20,673 nt of DNA, taken from positions 1 to 20,673 of IMG/VR virus record IMGVR_UViG_3300012203_000009, one strand, 5' to 3'. Both the position numbers and the translations under genes were made by a program. Positions 8,402 through 16,008 of this stretch are shown here, piece by piece. The stretch is from a virus. Within the stretch, counting starts at the first letter, position 1, and every line of letters starts with the position of its first letter. The notes beneath the pieces are model-generated. The model was not told where the DNA came from and made no database searches. It saw only the letters and a program-made list of their open reading frames with translations.

Positions 8402-9195
8402 GTTTTGATGCGAAGGAACAGTCGGGCTTCGCCGCGCAGCCCTACGAACTCTATCTCTTCCAGGGCACGGGAATCTCTTTCGCGCTGACGAGCGCAGAAA
8501 ATCCGATCACCTATCTGGGCCAAGTATTCGCGCCGGCGACGATCACGCGGACCGAGGTGGAGCAATCGAATGAAGTCGTGTCCGGTGAGATCAAGGTTTA
8601 CATTCCGAAGGATCACCCGCTCGCGCAGCTTCTCCTCCCATACCTGCCATCGTCGCCAATTTCGGTCACCGTCTACGGCTCTCACTACGCAGATACCGAG
8701 ACCGTGGTGCTCTTCACGGGTCTCATCGCATCGGCGCGGTTTACCGATCAGTGCGAACTGACCTGCCACTCCGCGCAGTACCTGCTTCAACGGAAAATCC
8801 CGCAGCAGCTCTACCAGGCTCCCTGTTCTAACATTTTTGGCGACGCGGGGTGCGGTGCGGACCTCTCGCAACACACGTACCACGGCACGATCACCGCGAT
8901 TGATTCGACGGGGACGGTCCTCACGATCCCGGCGTTCGCTTCGCTCCCGGATTCGCTCCGCGCGGGATATCTGAAGCATGGCGACGACTTCCGCATGGTG
9001 GTGGACCATTCCGGTTCCACGGTGAAGCTCATTTCGCCGATCCCCGGCCTGGCCACTGGCGCTGCGGTCGACGGCATCGCCGGCTGCGCTCTGGACTTTT
9101 CGACGTGCGCGCACTATGGCCGCACGATCAGCTTTCTCGGGTTCGACCTGATTCCGACGGTGAACCCGTTCAATGGCAGCGCAAGCATCGGTTAG
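8398..9195 (+). CDS. BR0599/DUF2163-family tail hub protein
   Basis: 265 aa; ATG overlaps the previous stop by 4 bases. The hub protein sits at the tail tip and links the distal tail to the receptor-binding part (gpL of lambda and the hub of the RcGTA particle are the functional models). An N-terminal beta-domain (1-110) has the PxELYxFxG...ITYLGQxFxPATITR pattern of DUF2163. The C-terminal part carries cysteines C143 and C152 (APCSNIFGDAGC) and C230 and C237 (GCALDFSTC), followed by the signature GRTISFLGFD...NPFNG. In this lineage four such cysteines can hold an iron-sulfur cluster, which is inference here. Two further cysteines (C119, C123) lie upstream. The length is typical for the family. 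Confidence 0.85.
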   Translation: MSFDAKEQSGFAAQPYELYLFQGTGISFALTSAENPITYLGQVFAPATITRTEVEQSNEVVSGEIKVYIPKDHPLAQLLLPYLPSSPISVTVYGSHYADTETVVLFTGLIASARFTDQCELTCHSAQYLLQRKIPQQLYQAPCSNIFGDAGCGADLSQHTYHGTITAIDSTGTVLTIPAFASLPDSLRAGYLKHGDDFRMVVDHSGSTVKLISPIPGLATGAAVDGIAGCALDFSTCAHYGRTISFLGFDLIPTVNPFNGSASIG

Positions 9196-12079
9196 CTCGC
9201 AGAAAGGCGGTGCAATCTTCTTCTGGCTTCTGCTCTTGCTCTTCGTGGCGACGACCGTGGTGGGAGCTCTCTTGGCTCCGCATCCGAAGGGACCGCTGCC
9301 TTCCGCGCTCGGGGACTTCTCCGTCCCCACGGCGGAAGAAGGCCGCGCGATTCCCGTGGTGTTCGGCACATGCATGATCAAGGGCGGAAACACCACCTGG
9401 TGGGGCGACCTCAAAACGAAGGCCATCAAGGTGGGCGGCGGGATTCTTTCGTTCGGCCGAACGCAGACGACGGGCTACAAGTATTACCTCGGCTGCCAGT
9501 TCATGCTTTGCCACGGTCCAGTCGACGCGCTGGTGGATATCCAGGCGGACGTGAAAAGCGTTCCGCGCACACTGACGACGATCCTGAACGGAAACGCGAC
9601 CGAGAATTACATCAAAGTCAACGCGACCGGCGACAAGCTTTTCGGCGGCACGGGTCCGGGCGGCGGCGGCGGAATCTCTGGAGAGTTCCGCTTCTATCGC
9701 GGTCTCCAAACGCAGCAGCCGGACGACTACCTGAGCGCGAAGCAGGGCCGCGTGGTGCTGGACCAGTCCGGCATCGGCTACACCTTCGCCGGCGTCGGCA
9801 ATGGCGGAATCACGGCACTCTCCGCCGGCAGCTCATCGCTCGAGGAAACATTCACGATCACCGCGGTAGGCATCGACGGGAACCCGGCTCACCCGCACTA
9901 CCAGAAGATGAAGTTCACCGTGGTGGGTTCGCTTTCCGGCCAAATCGTGAACACGGTAGACGGCGGAGATGCATGGGCGGATTTCGCGTTCTCTTCCTCG
10001 CGGATCAACTTCACGATTCAGACCGGGTCCACGCAGTACGTGAACGGCGACGTGTTCACCATCGTGACGAAGCACTCGAAGGTTGCTCCCGCCTATCGCG
10101 GCTTGTGCTACGTCGTTTTCAAGCAGCCGTATGTCGGGACGTCCAGTTATCTGAAGCCGCTCGGGTTCGCGGTGCGGCGCTGTCCCGATCCGCTCGCGCA
10201 AGGCGCCGGGGTCGCCAACATCAGCGGCGATGCGAACCCGGCACTGGCGGTCTACGAACTTCTCACGAAGGTGGATTACGGTCTCGGCATCCCCGCCGTC
10301 CGCATCGACGCCACGAGTTTCACGGCCGCGGCATCGACGCTGGCAACCGAAGGTCTCGGCATTTCCATGCAGTTCGACACGCAGGCGAGCGCCGACCAGC
10401 TCATCGGCGAAATCCTCCGGCACTGCGATGGCTTGCTCTACACCGACCCGGCCACGGGTCTCTGGACTATTGTGCTCGCGCGCGGCGGCTACGATCCGAC
10501 GACGCTCCCGCTTTTGACCGTGGACAATGTCCTCGCGACACCGGACTTCTCGCGCGGGTCCTGGAGCGAAACGACGAACCTGGTCGCGATCCGCTTCACG
10601 TCCCGTTCGAACAATTGGAACGACCGCCTGGTCAAAGCCTACGACGCAGCAAATATCGCAGTCACCGGCGAGGTCCGTCCGCAGACCATCGACTTCAAGG
10701 GAATCAGTTCGGAGGCAGCGGCGGCGCTGGTTGCGATCCGCGTCCTGAAGACGCTCACCTATCCGCTGGCGAAGATCAAGCTCGTGGTGAACCGCACCGC
10801 GTGGAAGTTCCGGCCTGGAGGTCTATTCCGGTTCACATGGGTCCCGCTCGGCATCCAGAACCAGGTTTTTCGGATCACGCGCATCGGCTACGGGGAACTC
10901 AGCGACGGGAAGATCACGATGGACGCCGTCGAGGATATCTTCGGGATCAACAGCGTGGCATTCGTCGCGCCGCCGTCCTCGGGATGGGTGAACCCCGTGG
11001 GCGCGCCGCTCGCGCCGGCGGCGCAGGAGCTAGTCGAGCTCCCCTATCACTTTAAGCAGGACGGCATCCACGCGCTCGCTCTCTGCGTTCGCGGCAACTC
11101 GCCAACGAAGAGTTTCGAGATCTGGCTCGACGAAGGAGCCGGCTACTTTTTCTCGACCGAGGTCACTGGGGTTTGTCCGTCAGGACTGCTCGCGGCGACG
11201 TACGCAGCCAGCACCCCGGCGCTCGACCCAACAGGCTTTACGCTTGCGCTCGCCGGACTCGTGGACGTCGACCTCATCGACAGCGTTCTCGCGACCGACG
11301 TGGCAAATGGGAAACTGCTCGCGCTCATCGAAGACGAAATCTTGAGCCTGCAGACCAAGACCGAGAACGCGGATGGCACTATCACCTTCACGAACGTCCT
11401 CCGCGGCGTCGCCGACACAGTTCCCGTCGACCATCCTGCCGGCGCGCGCGTCTGGTTTATTTCCGAGGGCGGCGGTCTCACGAAGGAGCCGCCGTACGGG
11501 TCCGACCTCACCGTCACCGCGAAACTGCTGCCGCAGAATTCATTCGGAGGGTTCCCGCTCTCGAGCGCGACTGCGGTATCTGTCGCGACCAATTCGCGAT
11601 TTGCGCGGCCGTATCCCCCTGCGGGTCTCATCATGCAGGCGCAGGCGTATGCCGTTCGATTCACGAAGGTGTACGGCGACCTCGTGCTGGCGTGGAAATC
11701 GCGGAACCGCGTCACGCAAACCGCGGCGGGTCCGCTCGTGGCGCAGGATGCCGCCGACATCACACCGCAACTCAACACGACGTATACGGTGAAGATCACG
11801 GTGGGCGCGACTCTGATTCGGACGGTCACTGGCATCACCGCCCAGACCTATACCTACACCGGCGCGCAGCGCGCTCTCGATGATATCGACGGCACGAAGA
11901 CGGTCACGATTCAGGTCTTTTCGAATGCTGCAGGTCCCACCCTGCTCGTGCCGGGGAGTTCGCCTCCCGCGTACATCTCGACTCTGTACGACAGCTTTTT
12001 CCCGAACGCTCTCACTCCGGTTTTGATGACGGGTTTCGGGCTGGACTTCGGGAACTTTTTTGGAGGGGTGCAAGTATGA
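9173..12079 (+). CDS. Tail tip/central fibre protein (Phage-tail_3 type)
   Basis: 968 aa; ATG overlaps the hub gene by 23 bases. It probably forms the tail tip that contacts the cell. Residues 14-36 are strongly hydrophobic (FFWLLLLLFVATTVVGALLA) and would serve as a membrane-interacting helix. Residues about 50-90 have EEGRAIPVVFGTCMIKGGN, a usual entry motif of this family. A beta-module (206-298) is shared with the 392-aa structural protein. Residues about 350-595 hold the Phage-tail_3 core: TPDFSRGSWSETTNLVAIRF, PQTIDFKGISS, YPLAKIKLVVNRTAWKFRPG and ITMDAVEDIF. The C-terminal third is a variable beta-rich region, likely receptor-facing. No peptidase gene separates it from the hub, unlike many lambda-like tails. 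Confidence 0.8.
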   Translation: MAAQASVSSQKGGAIFFWLLLLLFVATTVVGALLAPHPKGPLPSALGDFSVPTAEEGRAIPVVFGTCMIKGGNTTWWGDLKTKAIKVGGGILSFGRTQTTGYKYYLGCQFMLCHGPVDALVDIQADVKSVPRTLTTILNGNATENYIKVNATGDKLFGGTGPGGGGGISGEFRFYRGLQTQQPDDYLSAKQGRVVLDQSGIGYTFAGVGNGGITALSAGSSSLEETFTITAVGIDGNPAHPHYQKMKFTVVGSLSGQIVNTVDGGDAWADFAFSSSRINFTIQTGSTQYVNGDVFTIVTKHSKVAPAYRGLCYVVFKQPYVGTSSYLKPLGFAVRRCPDPLAQGAGVANISGDANPALAVYELLTKVDYGLGIPAVRIDATSFTAAASTLATEGLGISMQFDTQASADQLIGEILRHCDGLLYTDPATGLWTIVLARGGYDPTTLPLLTVDNVLATPDFSRGSWSETTNLVAIRFTSRSNNWNDRLVKAYDAANIAVTGEVRPQTIDFKGISSEAAAALVAIRVLKTLTYPLAKIKLVVNRTAWKFRPGGLFRFTWVPLGIQNQVFRITRIGYGELSDGKITMDAVEDIFGINSVAFVAPPSSGWVNPVGAPLAPAAQELVELPYHFKQDGIHALALCVRGNSPTKSFEIWLDEGAGYFFSTEVTGVCPSGLLAATYAASTPALDPTGFTLALAGLVDVDLIDSVLATDVANGKLLALIEDEILSLQTKTENADGTITFTNVLRGVADTVPVDHPAGARVWFISEGGGLTKEPPYGSDLTVTAKLLPQNSFGGFPLSSATAVSVATNSRFARPYPPAGLIMQAQAYAVRFTKVYGDLVLAWKSRNRVTQTAAGPLVAQDAADITPQLNTTYTVKITVGATLIRTVTGITAQTYTYTGAQRALDDIDGTKTVTIQVFSNAAGPTLLVPGSSPPAYISTLYDSFFPNALTPVLMTGFGLDFGNFFGGVQV
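9788..10066 (+). other. Shared beta-rich module, copy 2
   Basis: Codes for residues about 206-298 of the 968-aa tip protein: GNGGITALSAGSSS, ETFTITAV, FTVVGSLSG, AFSSSRINFTIQTG and YVNGDVFTIV. The order and spacing match the module at 4592-4810. This copy is about 20 residues longer because of extra residues before FTVVGS and after the SG loop. Confidence 0.55.
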
Positions 12080-12891
12080 GCGTCACGAACGGTCCGAACC
12101 TCGGGAAGATGATCAGCGCGGCCACGGGAGACAATTTCGACGTCGATTTCAGGAAACTGCTTCGCGCTTTCGACGTGCTCCTTCAAGCCGCGGTGATTTC
12201 CAAAACATTGACCGCTCCTCCGGGGTCCCCGGTGAACGGCGACCGCTACATCGTCGCTGCAAGTCCCACGGGCGCGTGGGCGGGGCAAGCGAAATCTGTC
12301 GCGGTCTGGACGACCGACAATCCCGCGACGCCGTCAGGTCTCTGGGAGTTCTATCCGCCGAAGAGCGGATGGTTTCTCTACAACGTCGCCGACACCACGC
12401 TCTACTACTACAACGGTTCGACCTGGGTTGGACTTGCCACGGGCGGCGCGACTGCCTTCACCGGACTCTCTGATGTGCCGGCATCCTACTCCGGCGCGGG
12501 AGGCAAAGCCGTTGAGGTCAATGCCGGAGCGACGGCTCTGGTGTTCAGCACGAAGCCGTTCGACGTGTCCGCTTTCGCTCCGGGAGTCGGAACGAACAAT
12601 CAGATCCTGCTCCGCATCAAGCTCGCGCGCGCCGTTACGTTTCCGTCTGGAGCCTCTCTCTCTCTCGCTGCAGCATCCGCGAATGCGACCGGGTCCACGA
12701 CGTTCACGCTGAAGAAAAACGGGACCTCATTCGCCACGGTGAACTTCGCGGCCGGCGCCGCTGTAGGAACCTGGACGCAGGCGGCGGATGCGGTATTCGC
12801 AGCCGGTGATCTTCTTGAAATCGATGGGCCCGCCACGGCGGATGCGACACTCGCAAACGTAGGGATCACGCTGGCCGGGGTCCGCGCATGA
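12076..12891 (+). CDS. Tail fibre/adhesin with DUF2793-like domain
   Basis: 271 aa; ATG overlaps the tip gene's stop by 4 bases. Residues about 35-120 match the DUF2793 pattern: TAPPGSPVNGDRYIVAA, WAGQAKSVAVW, GLWEFYPPKSGWFLYNV and YYNGSTWVGL. The C-terminal part (about 150-271) is a second domain often joined to DUF2793: SFTLxKNGTxFATVNFAAGA and ADAVFAAGDLLEIDGPATAD, a beta-sandwich likely exposed on the virion. Such proteins are attached at the tail tip or fibre and usually contribute to surface binding. The downstream gene overlaps it by 4 bases. The domain call is by motif memory, and the receptor is unknown. Confidence 0.75.
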   Translation: MSVTNGPNLGKMISAATGDNFDVDFRKLLRAFDVLLQAAVISKTLTAPPGSPVNGDRYIVAASPTGAWAGQAKSVAVWTTDNPATPSGLWEFYPPKSGWFLYNVADTTLYYYNGSTWVGLATGGATAFTGLSDVPASYSGAGGKAVEVNAGATALVFSTKPFDVSAFAPGVGTNNQILLRIKLARAVTFPSGASLSLAAASANATGSTTFTLKKNGTSFATVNFAAGAAVGTWTQAADAVFAAGDLLEIDGPATADATLANVGITLAGVRA

Positions 12892-13583
12892 GTATTTTCG
12901 GATCGCCGGCGACCAGTTTCACGAGCGTTTTCTCCGGGGGTGCTGGAACTCTTGCATCTTCGGCGCTGAACACAGCCATCGGCGATTTCATCGTCGCATG
13001 CGTGTTCGGGTCAGGGTTGACGGGAGGGACGACCATTTCACTGGCGGACCTCGCCGGAAACACGTACACGGCGCGTCCGTTCCTACCCGATGCCGGTGGT
13101 GGACAGGGATTCCGATGGTTCTACTGCATCGCGACCGCAGCGCACGCGAGCAATGTGATCACCGCAACATTTTCAGCCGGCACAGTCGTCGCGCTCGGTA
13201 TCTGTAAATTCCCGATCACAGGGGGGACACCGGCTTTCGATGTGGACACAGGGATTCAACTCAACACGAACGTCACCAACCCTGCGGTTTCTCCCGCCTT
13301 CAACGCCACTGGAGCGGACGAGGTCATCCTAGCCGTGCTTGCGGACGGCGGCACTGAGCCCACGTTCACGGCCGGCACCGGCTACACGCTCGTGAACTCA
13401 TCAGGTCTCTCGTTTCCTCGCCAGAGAATGGAATACGGCGTGTTCGCCAGTCCCGGCTCCGGCGTGAGCGCATCGTTCCCATTTACAGGCTCGGGAGTCG
13501 CCAATTCTGTGACGGCTATCGCATTCAAGGCTGCCGGCGGCGGAGGCGCCGCTGCCGCTCCGGTAGTTTGCATCATGCAGTGA
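12888..13583 (+). CDS. Putative virion adhesin, beta-sandwich
   Basis: 231 aa; ATG overlaps the preceding stop by 4 bases. No family was recognised with certainty. The sequence is small-residue rich (Gly, Ala, Ser, Thr) with many alternating hydrophobic strands (FIVACVFGSGL, FRWFYCIATAAHASNVITATF, VANSVTAIAFKAAGG), the look of a jelly-roll or Ig-like surface domain. It has a Gly/Ala-rich C-terminal tail (AGGGGAAAAP). There is no signal peptide, consistent with a virion protein made in the cytoplasm. Coupling to the DUF2793-type fibre gene suggests that the two proteins work together at the tail tip. Roles in host range or as a distal fibre head are guesses. Confidence 0.6.
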   Translation: MSIFGSPATSFTSVFSGGAGTLASSALNTAIGDFIVACVFGSGLTGGTTISLADLAGNTYTARPFLPDAGGGQGFRWFYCIATAAHASNVITATFSAGTVVALGICKFPITGGTPAFDVDTGIQLNTNVTNPAVSPAFNATGADEVILAVLADGGTEPTFTAGTGYTLVNSSGLSFPRQRMEYGVFASPGSGVSASFPFTGSGVANSVTAIAFKAAGGGGAAAAPVVCIMQ

Positions 13584-13613
13584 AAACTTGCGGGACAAGG
13601 GAGACGAGCAACG

Positions 13614-13910
13614 ATGAACGGGAGAACGCATCATGAGGAACTCACACCAGAAGGCCGCTTGGCTATAGTCGTGCGCGCGCTCGTGCTGAAGCTCGCGGAG
13701 CAACATCGGAATACCAGGGTGGGTCCGAGGGAACCGGACTACTCCGATTTCCGCGAAGCTCTCCGTCCCTACGTCAGGAGGGAATTGCTATTCGCGCGAA
13801 TCGACGAGGCCAGAAAGACCGCAGCGACGGCTCTCACCGGCCGCATGAAGGAACTCGCCGCTGAACTCTTAGCCTGCGAACTGGACATTCCGCCAGAGGA
13901 CCGCATGTGA
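13614..13910 (+). CDS. Small helical phage protein, function unknown
   Basis: 98 aa; ATG with an AAGGGA-type site about 15 bases upstream, starting the lysis block after a 30-base gap. Its stop (TGA, 13908-13910) overlaps the GTG start of the next gene by 4 bases. The protein is mostly helical and rich in Arg, Glu, Leu and Ala, with an N-terminal basic helix (GRLAIVVRALVLKLAEQHR), DYSDFREALRPYVRREL in the middle, and a C-terminal amphipathic helix (MKELAAELLACELDI). No membrane segment, signal peptide or known domain was recognised. Its coupling to the membrane protein and endolysin genes suggests a late role, perhaps in lysis timing, but this is speculative. Confidence 0.6.
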   Translation: MNGRTHHEELTPEGRLAIVVRALVLKLAEQHRNTRVGPREPDYSDFREALRPYVRRELLFARIDEARKTAATALTGRMKELAAELLACELDIPPEDRM

Positions 13911-14212
13911 TTTTCACCTTCACAGAGGACGCCAAGGTCACCCTCGTGGGCGCTATCGTGACCTTCATCTTCAGCGCTGGCGGATTTTACGTCTGGGTGC
14001 GGCTCAAGATCCGCCAACTGCAAGAAGAAACGGCGGCACGTTTCCGCGAGTGCATGACCGACATCAATGGCGTGGCCGCGCGCGACCGCGACAATTCGCG
14101 CGACGAACGGCGCCACTATCACAACGTGACGATGGCCATCCTGGTCGCCGCTCCCGCGGACAAAGAAACGGAGATCACCAAGCTCTTGAAGGAAGAAGGC
14201 GGCGAGAAATGA
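13907..14212 (+). CDS. Single-pass membrane protein in the lysis cassette
   Basis: 101 aa from a GTG start, overlapping the upstream gene by 4 bases (GTGA) and the endolysin ATG by 4 bases (ATGA). Residues about 10-31 (KVTLVGAIVTFIFSAGGFYVWV) form one transmembrane helix. The rest is a charged helical tail (RLKIRQLQEETAARFREC and later DRDNSRDERRHYHN). By the positive-inside rule the tail would be cytoplasmic. One-helix membrane proteins in this place often act as holins or antiholins in Gram-negative phages. That is consistent but not shown by any motif. Confidence 0.65.
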   Translation: MIFTFTEDAKVTLVGAIVTFIFSAGGFYVWVRLKIRQLQEETAARFRECMTDINGVAARDRDNSRDERRHYHNVTMAILVAAPADKETEITKLLKEEGGEK

Positions 14213-14796
14213 ACTTCCCACTTCCGGTCGAACTGATTTCCGCGATCCTCGGACCCTATGGTCCGCTCGATAACGTGCGCGCGAACTGGCCGCTCGTGGA
14301 GGACGTGCTCGACAAACGCGACATCTACTCGCCGCTCACGGCGGTCGCTGCGATCTCAACCATCGGCGTCGAGACCGGAAGGTTCTATCCGATCCGGGAG
14401 CGCGGCGGTCCGACCTACCTCACCAATCTCTACGAAAACAGGAAGGACCTCGGGAACCTAAATCCCGGCGACGGCGCTAGGTTTTGCGGTCGCGGATTCA
14501 TCCAGATCACCGGTCGCGTGAACTACGCGCACTTCGGTTCGGAGATCGGCCAGGACCTCGAGAACAACCCAGACCTGGCTCTGGACCCGGCAATCGCGGC
14601 GGACGTCCTCGCGCTTTTCTTTCGTGAGCGGCACATCCCCTTCTACGCAGAACAGCAGAATTGGGAGATGGTCCGGCGTAGAGTGAACGGCGGTCTCACA
14701 GGCTGGCCGCGGTTCATCGATGCTGCTTCCAAGCTAGTTACCGCTCTCAACAATCCCCCGCCAGCGGCGGGAATTTCACCGGAGGTCACAACATGA
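14209..14796 (+). CDS. Endolysin, glycoside hydrolase family 19 (chitinase-like lysozyme)
   Basis: 195 aa with the ATG at 14209, which overlaps the previous stop (ATGA). An upstream in-frame extension exists but would lie inside the preceding gene, so it is not used. It cleaves the sugar backbone of peptidoglycan at lysis. Key family segments: GVETGRFYPIRERGG (residues 53-67) with likely catalytic Glu55 and a second Glu at 64, GDGARFCGRGFIQITGRVNY (87-106), and VRRRVNGGLTGWPRFIDA (155-172). No signal peptide is present, so it would depend on a holin. The length is typical of a single-domain GH19 endolysin. Catalytic residues are assigned by motif only. Confidence 0.88.
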   Translation: MNFPLPVELISAILGPYGPLDNVRANWPLVEDVLDKRDIYSPLTAVAAISTIGVETGRFYPIRERGGPTYLTNLYENRKDLGNLNPGDGARFCGRGFIQITGRVNYAHFGSEIGQDLENNPDLALDPAIAADVLALFFRERHIPFYAEQQNWEMVRRRVNGGLTGWPRFIDAASKLVTALNNPPPAAGISPEVTT

Positions 14797-15050
14797 GCAT
14801 CATCAACTCTGCAGAGCAATCTCTCGCAAAGTATCACCTGCTTCACCTTGTCATCGGCGCGATCCTGGCCGCGGTCCTGCTCCTAATCCCGAAATCTATC
14901 GGCGCGCTGCTCACCGTTTTTCTGGTATCGATGTTTTTGCCGCCGGTCATCCTCCCGGAGTTCACGCGGAACCATTGGTTTGACCGCATCGCAGTCCTGG
15001 TGGGCGCGTTCGCCGTGGCCTTTCTTTTTCACTTTTTACACAAGCTCTGA
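14793..15050 (+). CDS. Three-helix membrane protein, holin candidate
   Basis: 85 aa; ATG overlaps the endolysin stop by 4 bases. Three hydrophobic segments are visible: about 16-33 (LLHLVIGAILAAVLLLIP), 36-54 (IGALLTVFLVSMFLPPVIL) and 66-83 (IAVLVGAFAVAFLFHFLH). Size and three-helix topology fit a class I holin, which permeabilises the inner membrane so that the endolysin can reach the wall. The neighbouring endolysin, second membrane protein and spanin support this. No specific holin family motif was recognised, and one of the other small membrane proteins in the cassette could be the real holin. Confidence 0.65.
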   Translation: MSIINSAEQSLAKYHLLHLVIGAILAAVLLLIPKSIGALLTVFLVSMFLPPVILPEFTRNHWFDRIAVLVGAFAVAFLFHFLHKL

Positions 15051-15059
15051 GGTGCTCGC

Positions 15060-15317
15060 ATGGAATGGATGGACAGCCTATCGCGCCGTATTCTCCAGAT
15101 CACCCGCGGGAGAACGACGGCGTTCTTCATCGCGTTCTTTGTTTCCGGGCATGTCATGGCGGCGTTGGGCAAGCTGACGACGACCTACATCGCGTTCATG
15201 GGAACGCTCGGAGGTCTCGTGCTCGCGCACTCGGCCAAAGAAGATTACGTGGCGGCGAAGATTCCGCCGGCAGGAGGACCAGGTGTGGGCATGGCTCGCG
15301 ATCCCGTGGGTCCGTAA
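15060..15317 (+). CDS. Two-helix membrane protein, holin/antiholin candidate
   Basis: 85 aa; ATG 9 bases after the previous stop with GAGG at 15049-15052. Two hydrophobic segments (about 19-37, TTAFFIAFFVSGHVMAALG; 43-59, YIAFMGTLGGLVLAHSA) are preceded by a basic N-terminus (SLSRRILQITRGR). This would place both ends on the cytoplasmic side, the class II holin topology. The 3' end overlaps the spanin gene by 35 bases, and the last residues (PPAGGPGVGMARDPVGP) are low complexity because the DNA also encodes the spanin ribosome site and start. A function as holin, antiholin or pinholin is plausible but not proven. Confidence 0.6.
   Translation: MEWMDSLSRRILQITRGRTTAFFIAFFVSGHVMAALGKLTTTYIAFMGTLGGLVLAHSAKEDYVAAKIPPAGGPGVGMARDPVGP
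15272..15285 (+). promoter_or_regulatory. Internal ribosome binding site and GTG start of the spanin gene
   Basis: AGGAGG at 15272-15277 is followed after 5 bases by GTG (15283-15285). This consensus site lies inside the upstream membrane protein gene and fixes the spanin start within the overlap. Confidence 0.7.
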
Positions 15318-15987
15318 GCTCTGCGAGGTAGTCCTGCTCGTGGCCGCACTCGGAGCCGTGGTGCATTGGATTTATCACTCCGGCCGCACCGCCGGGCTGC
15401 AGGAAGAAGCCGGCAAAGAGACCGAGGCGAACCGCGCGCAGTTCGAGCAAGTCCGTACTCAATTCCAGTCCCAACTTGATGCCGGCCGCGCGCGGGAAGA
15501 GCAGCTTTCGCAAATGGCCACACGCTTCGCGGACCTTGCGGCTCAGGCGAATTCTCGGGTCCAGACAGCGCAGCGGCAGTCGACCGTCGACGCCGGCAAG
15601 GTCCAGGCGCTTCCCGATTCGGCCGTGAAGAGCGATCTTGAATTGAAGCTCGGAGGGCCGCTCGAAAATCCAGCGGTGCTCCGGCAGGCCGATGCTATCG
15701 TGACGGACTATCCGCACAAGGTCGACGAGGCGAAGGCGCGCGCCGCCGAAGCGGACGCTATGAGGTCAAGTCTGGAAACCGCCAGTGCTCAGACCGGGAA
15801 TGCGGAGAAGGAACGTGACGCAGCGATCTCCGCGTTTAACCAGGTGCTCCCGCTCTATACCCAGGCGTACAATGCCGCGATCCAGGGACACCGGAAGTGG
15901 TATTGTCTGTGGCTCTGCAAGCCGAAGCGGACACTCTCACTTCCCGCTCCGGCCACGCTCGCCGGAACCCTGAAACCCGCCCACTGA
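15283..15987 (+). CDS. Rz-like inner-membrane spanin subunit
   Basis: 234 aa from GTG, with a consensus AGGAGG placed inside the preceding gene. A short N-terminus and a transmembrane helix (about 12-31, RKLCEVVLLVAALGAVVHWI) are followed by a long Gln/Glu/Ala-rich coiled coil (about 40-105 and 150-190). The C-terminal region reads HRKWYCLWLCKPKRTLSLP. This is the i-spanin pattern: the subunit sits in the inner membrane, spans the periplasm and helps fuse inner and outer membranes at the last step of lysis. At 234 aa it is longer than lambda Rz (153 aa). No convincing o-spanin (lipoprotein) is nested in or near it, so its partner is unknown. Confidence 0.7.
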   Translation: MWAWLAIPWVRKLCEVVLLVAALGAVVHWIYHSGRTAGLQEEAGKETEANRAQFEQVRTQFQSQLDAGRAREEQLSQMATRFADLAAQANSRVQTAQRQSTVDAGKVQALPDSAVKSDLELKLGGPLENPAVLRQADAIVTDYPHKVDEAKARAAEADAMRSSLETASAQTGNAEKERDAAISAFNQVLPLYTQAYNAAIQGHRKWYCLWLCKPKRTLSLPAPATLAGTLKPAH

Positions 15988-16002
15988 CAAGGGTTTTCGA
16001 GC

Positions 16003-16008
16003 TACAAT
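16003..16008 (+). promoter_or_regulatory. Candidate -10 element TACAAT before the TetR-like gene
   Basis: TACAAT matches the sigma70 -10 consensus at five of six bases and ends 11 bases before ATG 16020. No well-spaced -35 is visible: CTGACA at 15984-15989 is only 13 bases away. There is no clear ribosome binding site before the ATG. A leaderless or near-leaderless transcript is possible. Confidence 0.3.

Noticed and set aside
8110-9429. Minus-strand open frame of 439 codons
   Set aside because: Lies opposite the distal tail, hub and tip genes and is Arg-rich without any domain.
9370-11055. Plus-strand open frame of 561 codons inside the tip gene
   Set aside because: Extremely Arg-rich frame-shifted reading of the 968-aa protein, which has clear family motifs in the other frame.
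12076-13583. Diversity-generating retroelement target in the fibre genes
   Set aside because: No reverse transcriptase, template repeat or adenine-rich variable repeat was seen in the window.
14050-14208. Longer start for the endolysin
   Set aside because: The extra 53 residues lie in the preceding membrane protein gene and are Arg-rich. ATG 14209 overlaps the previous stop in the manner of its neighbours.
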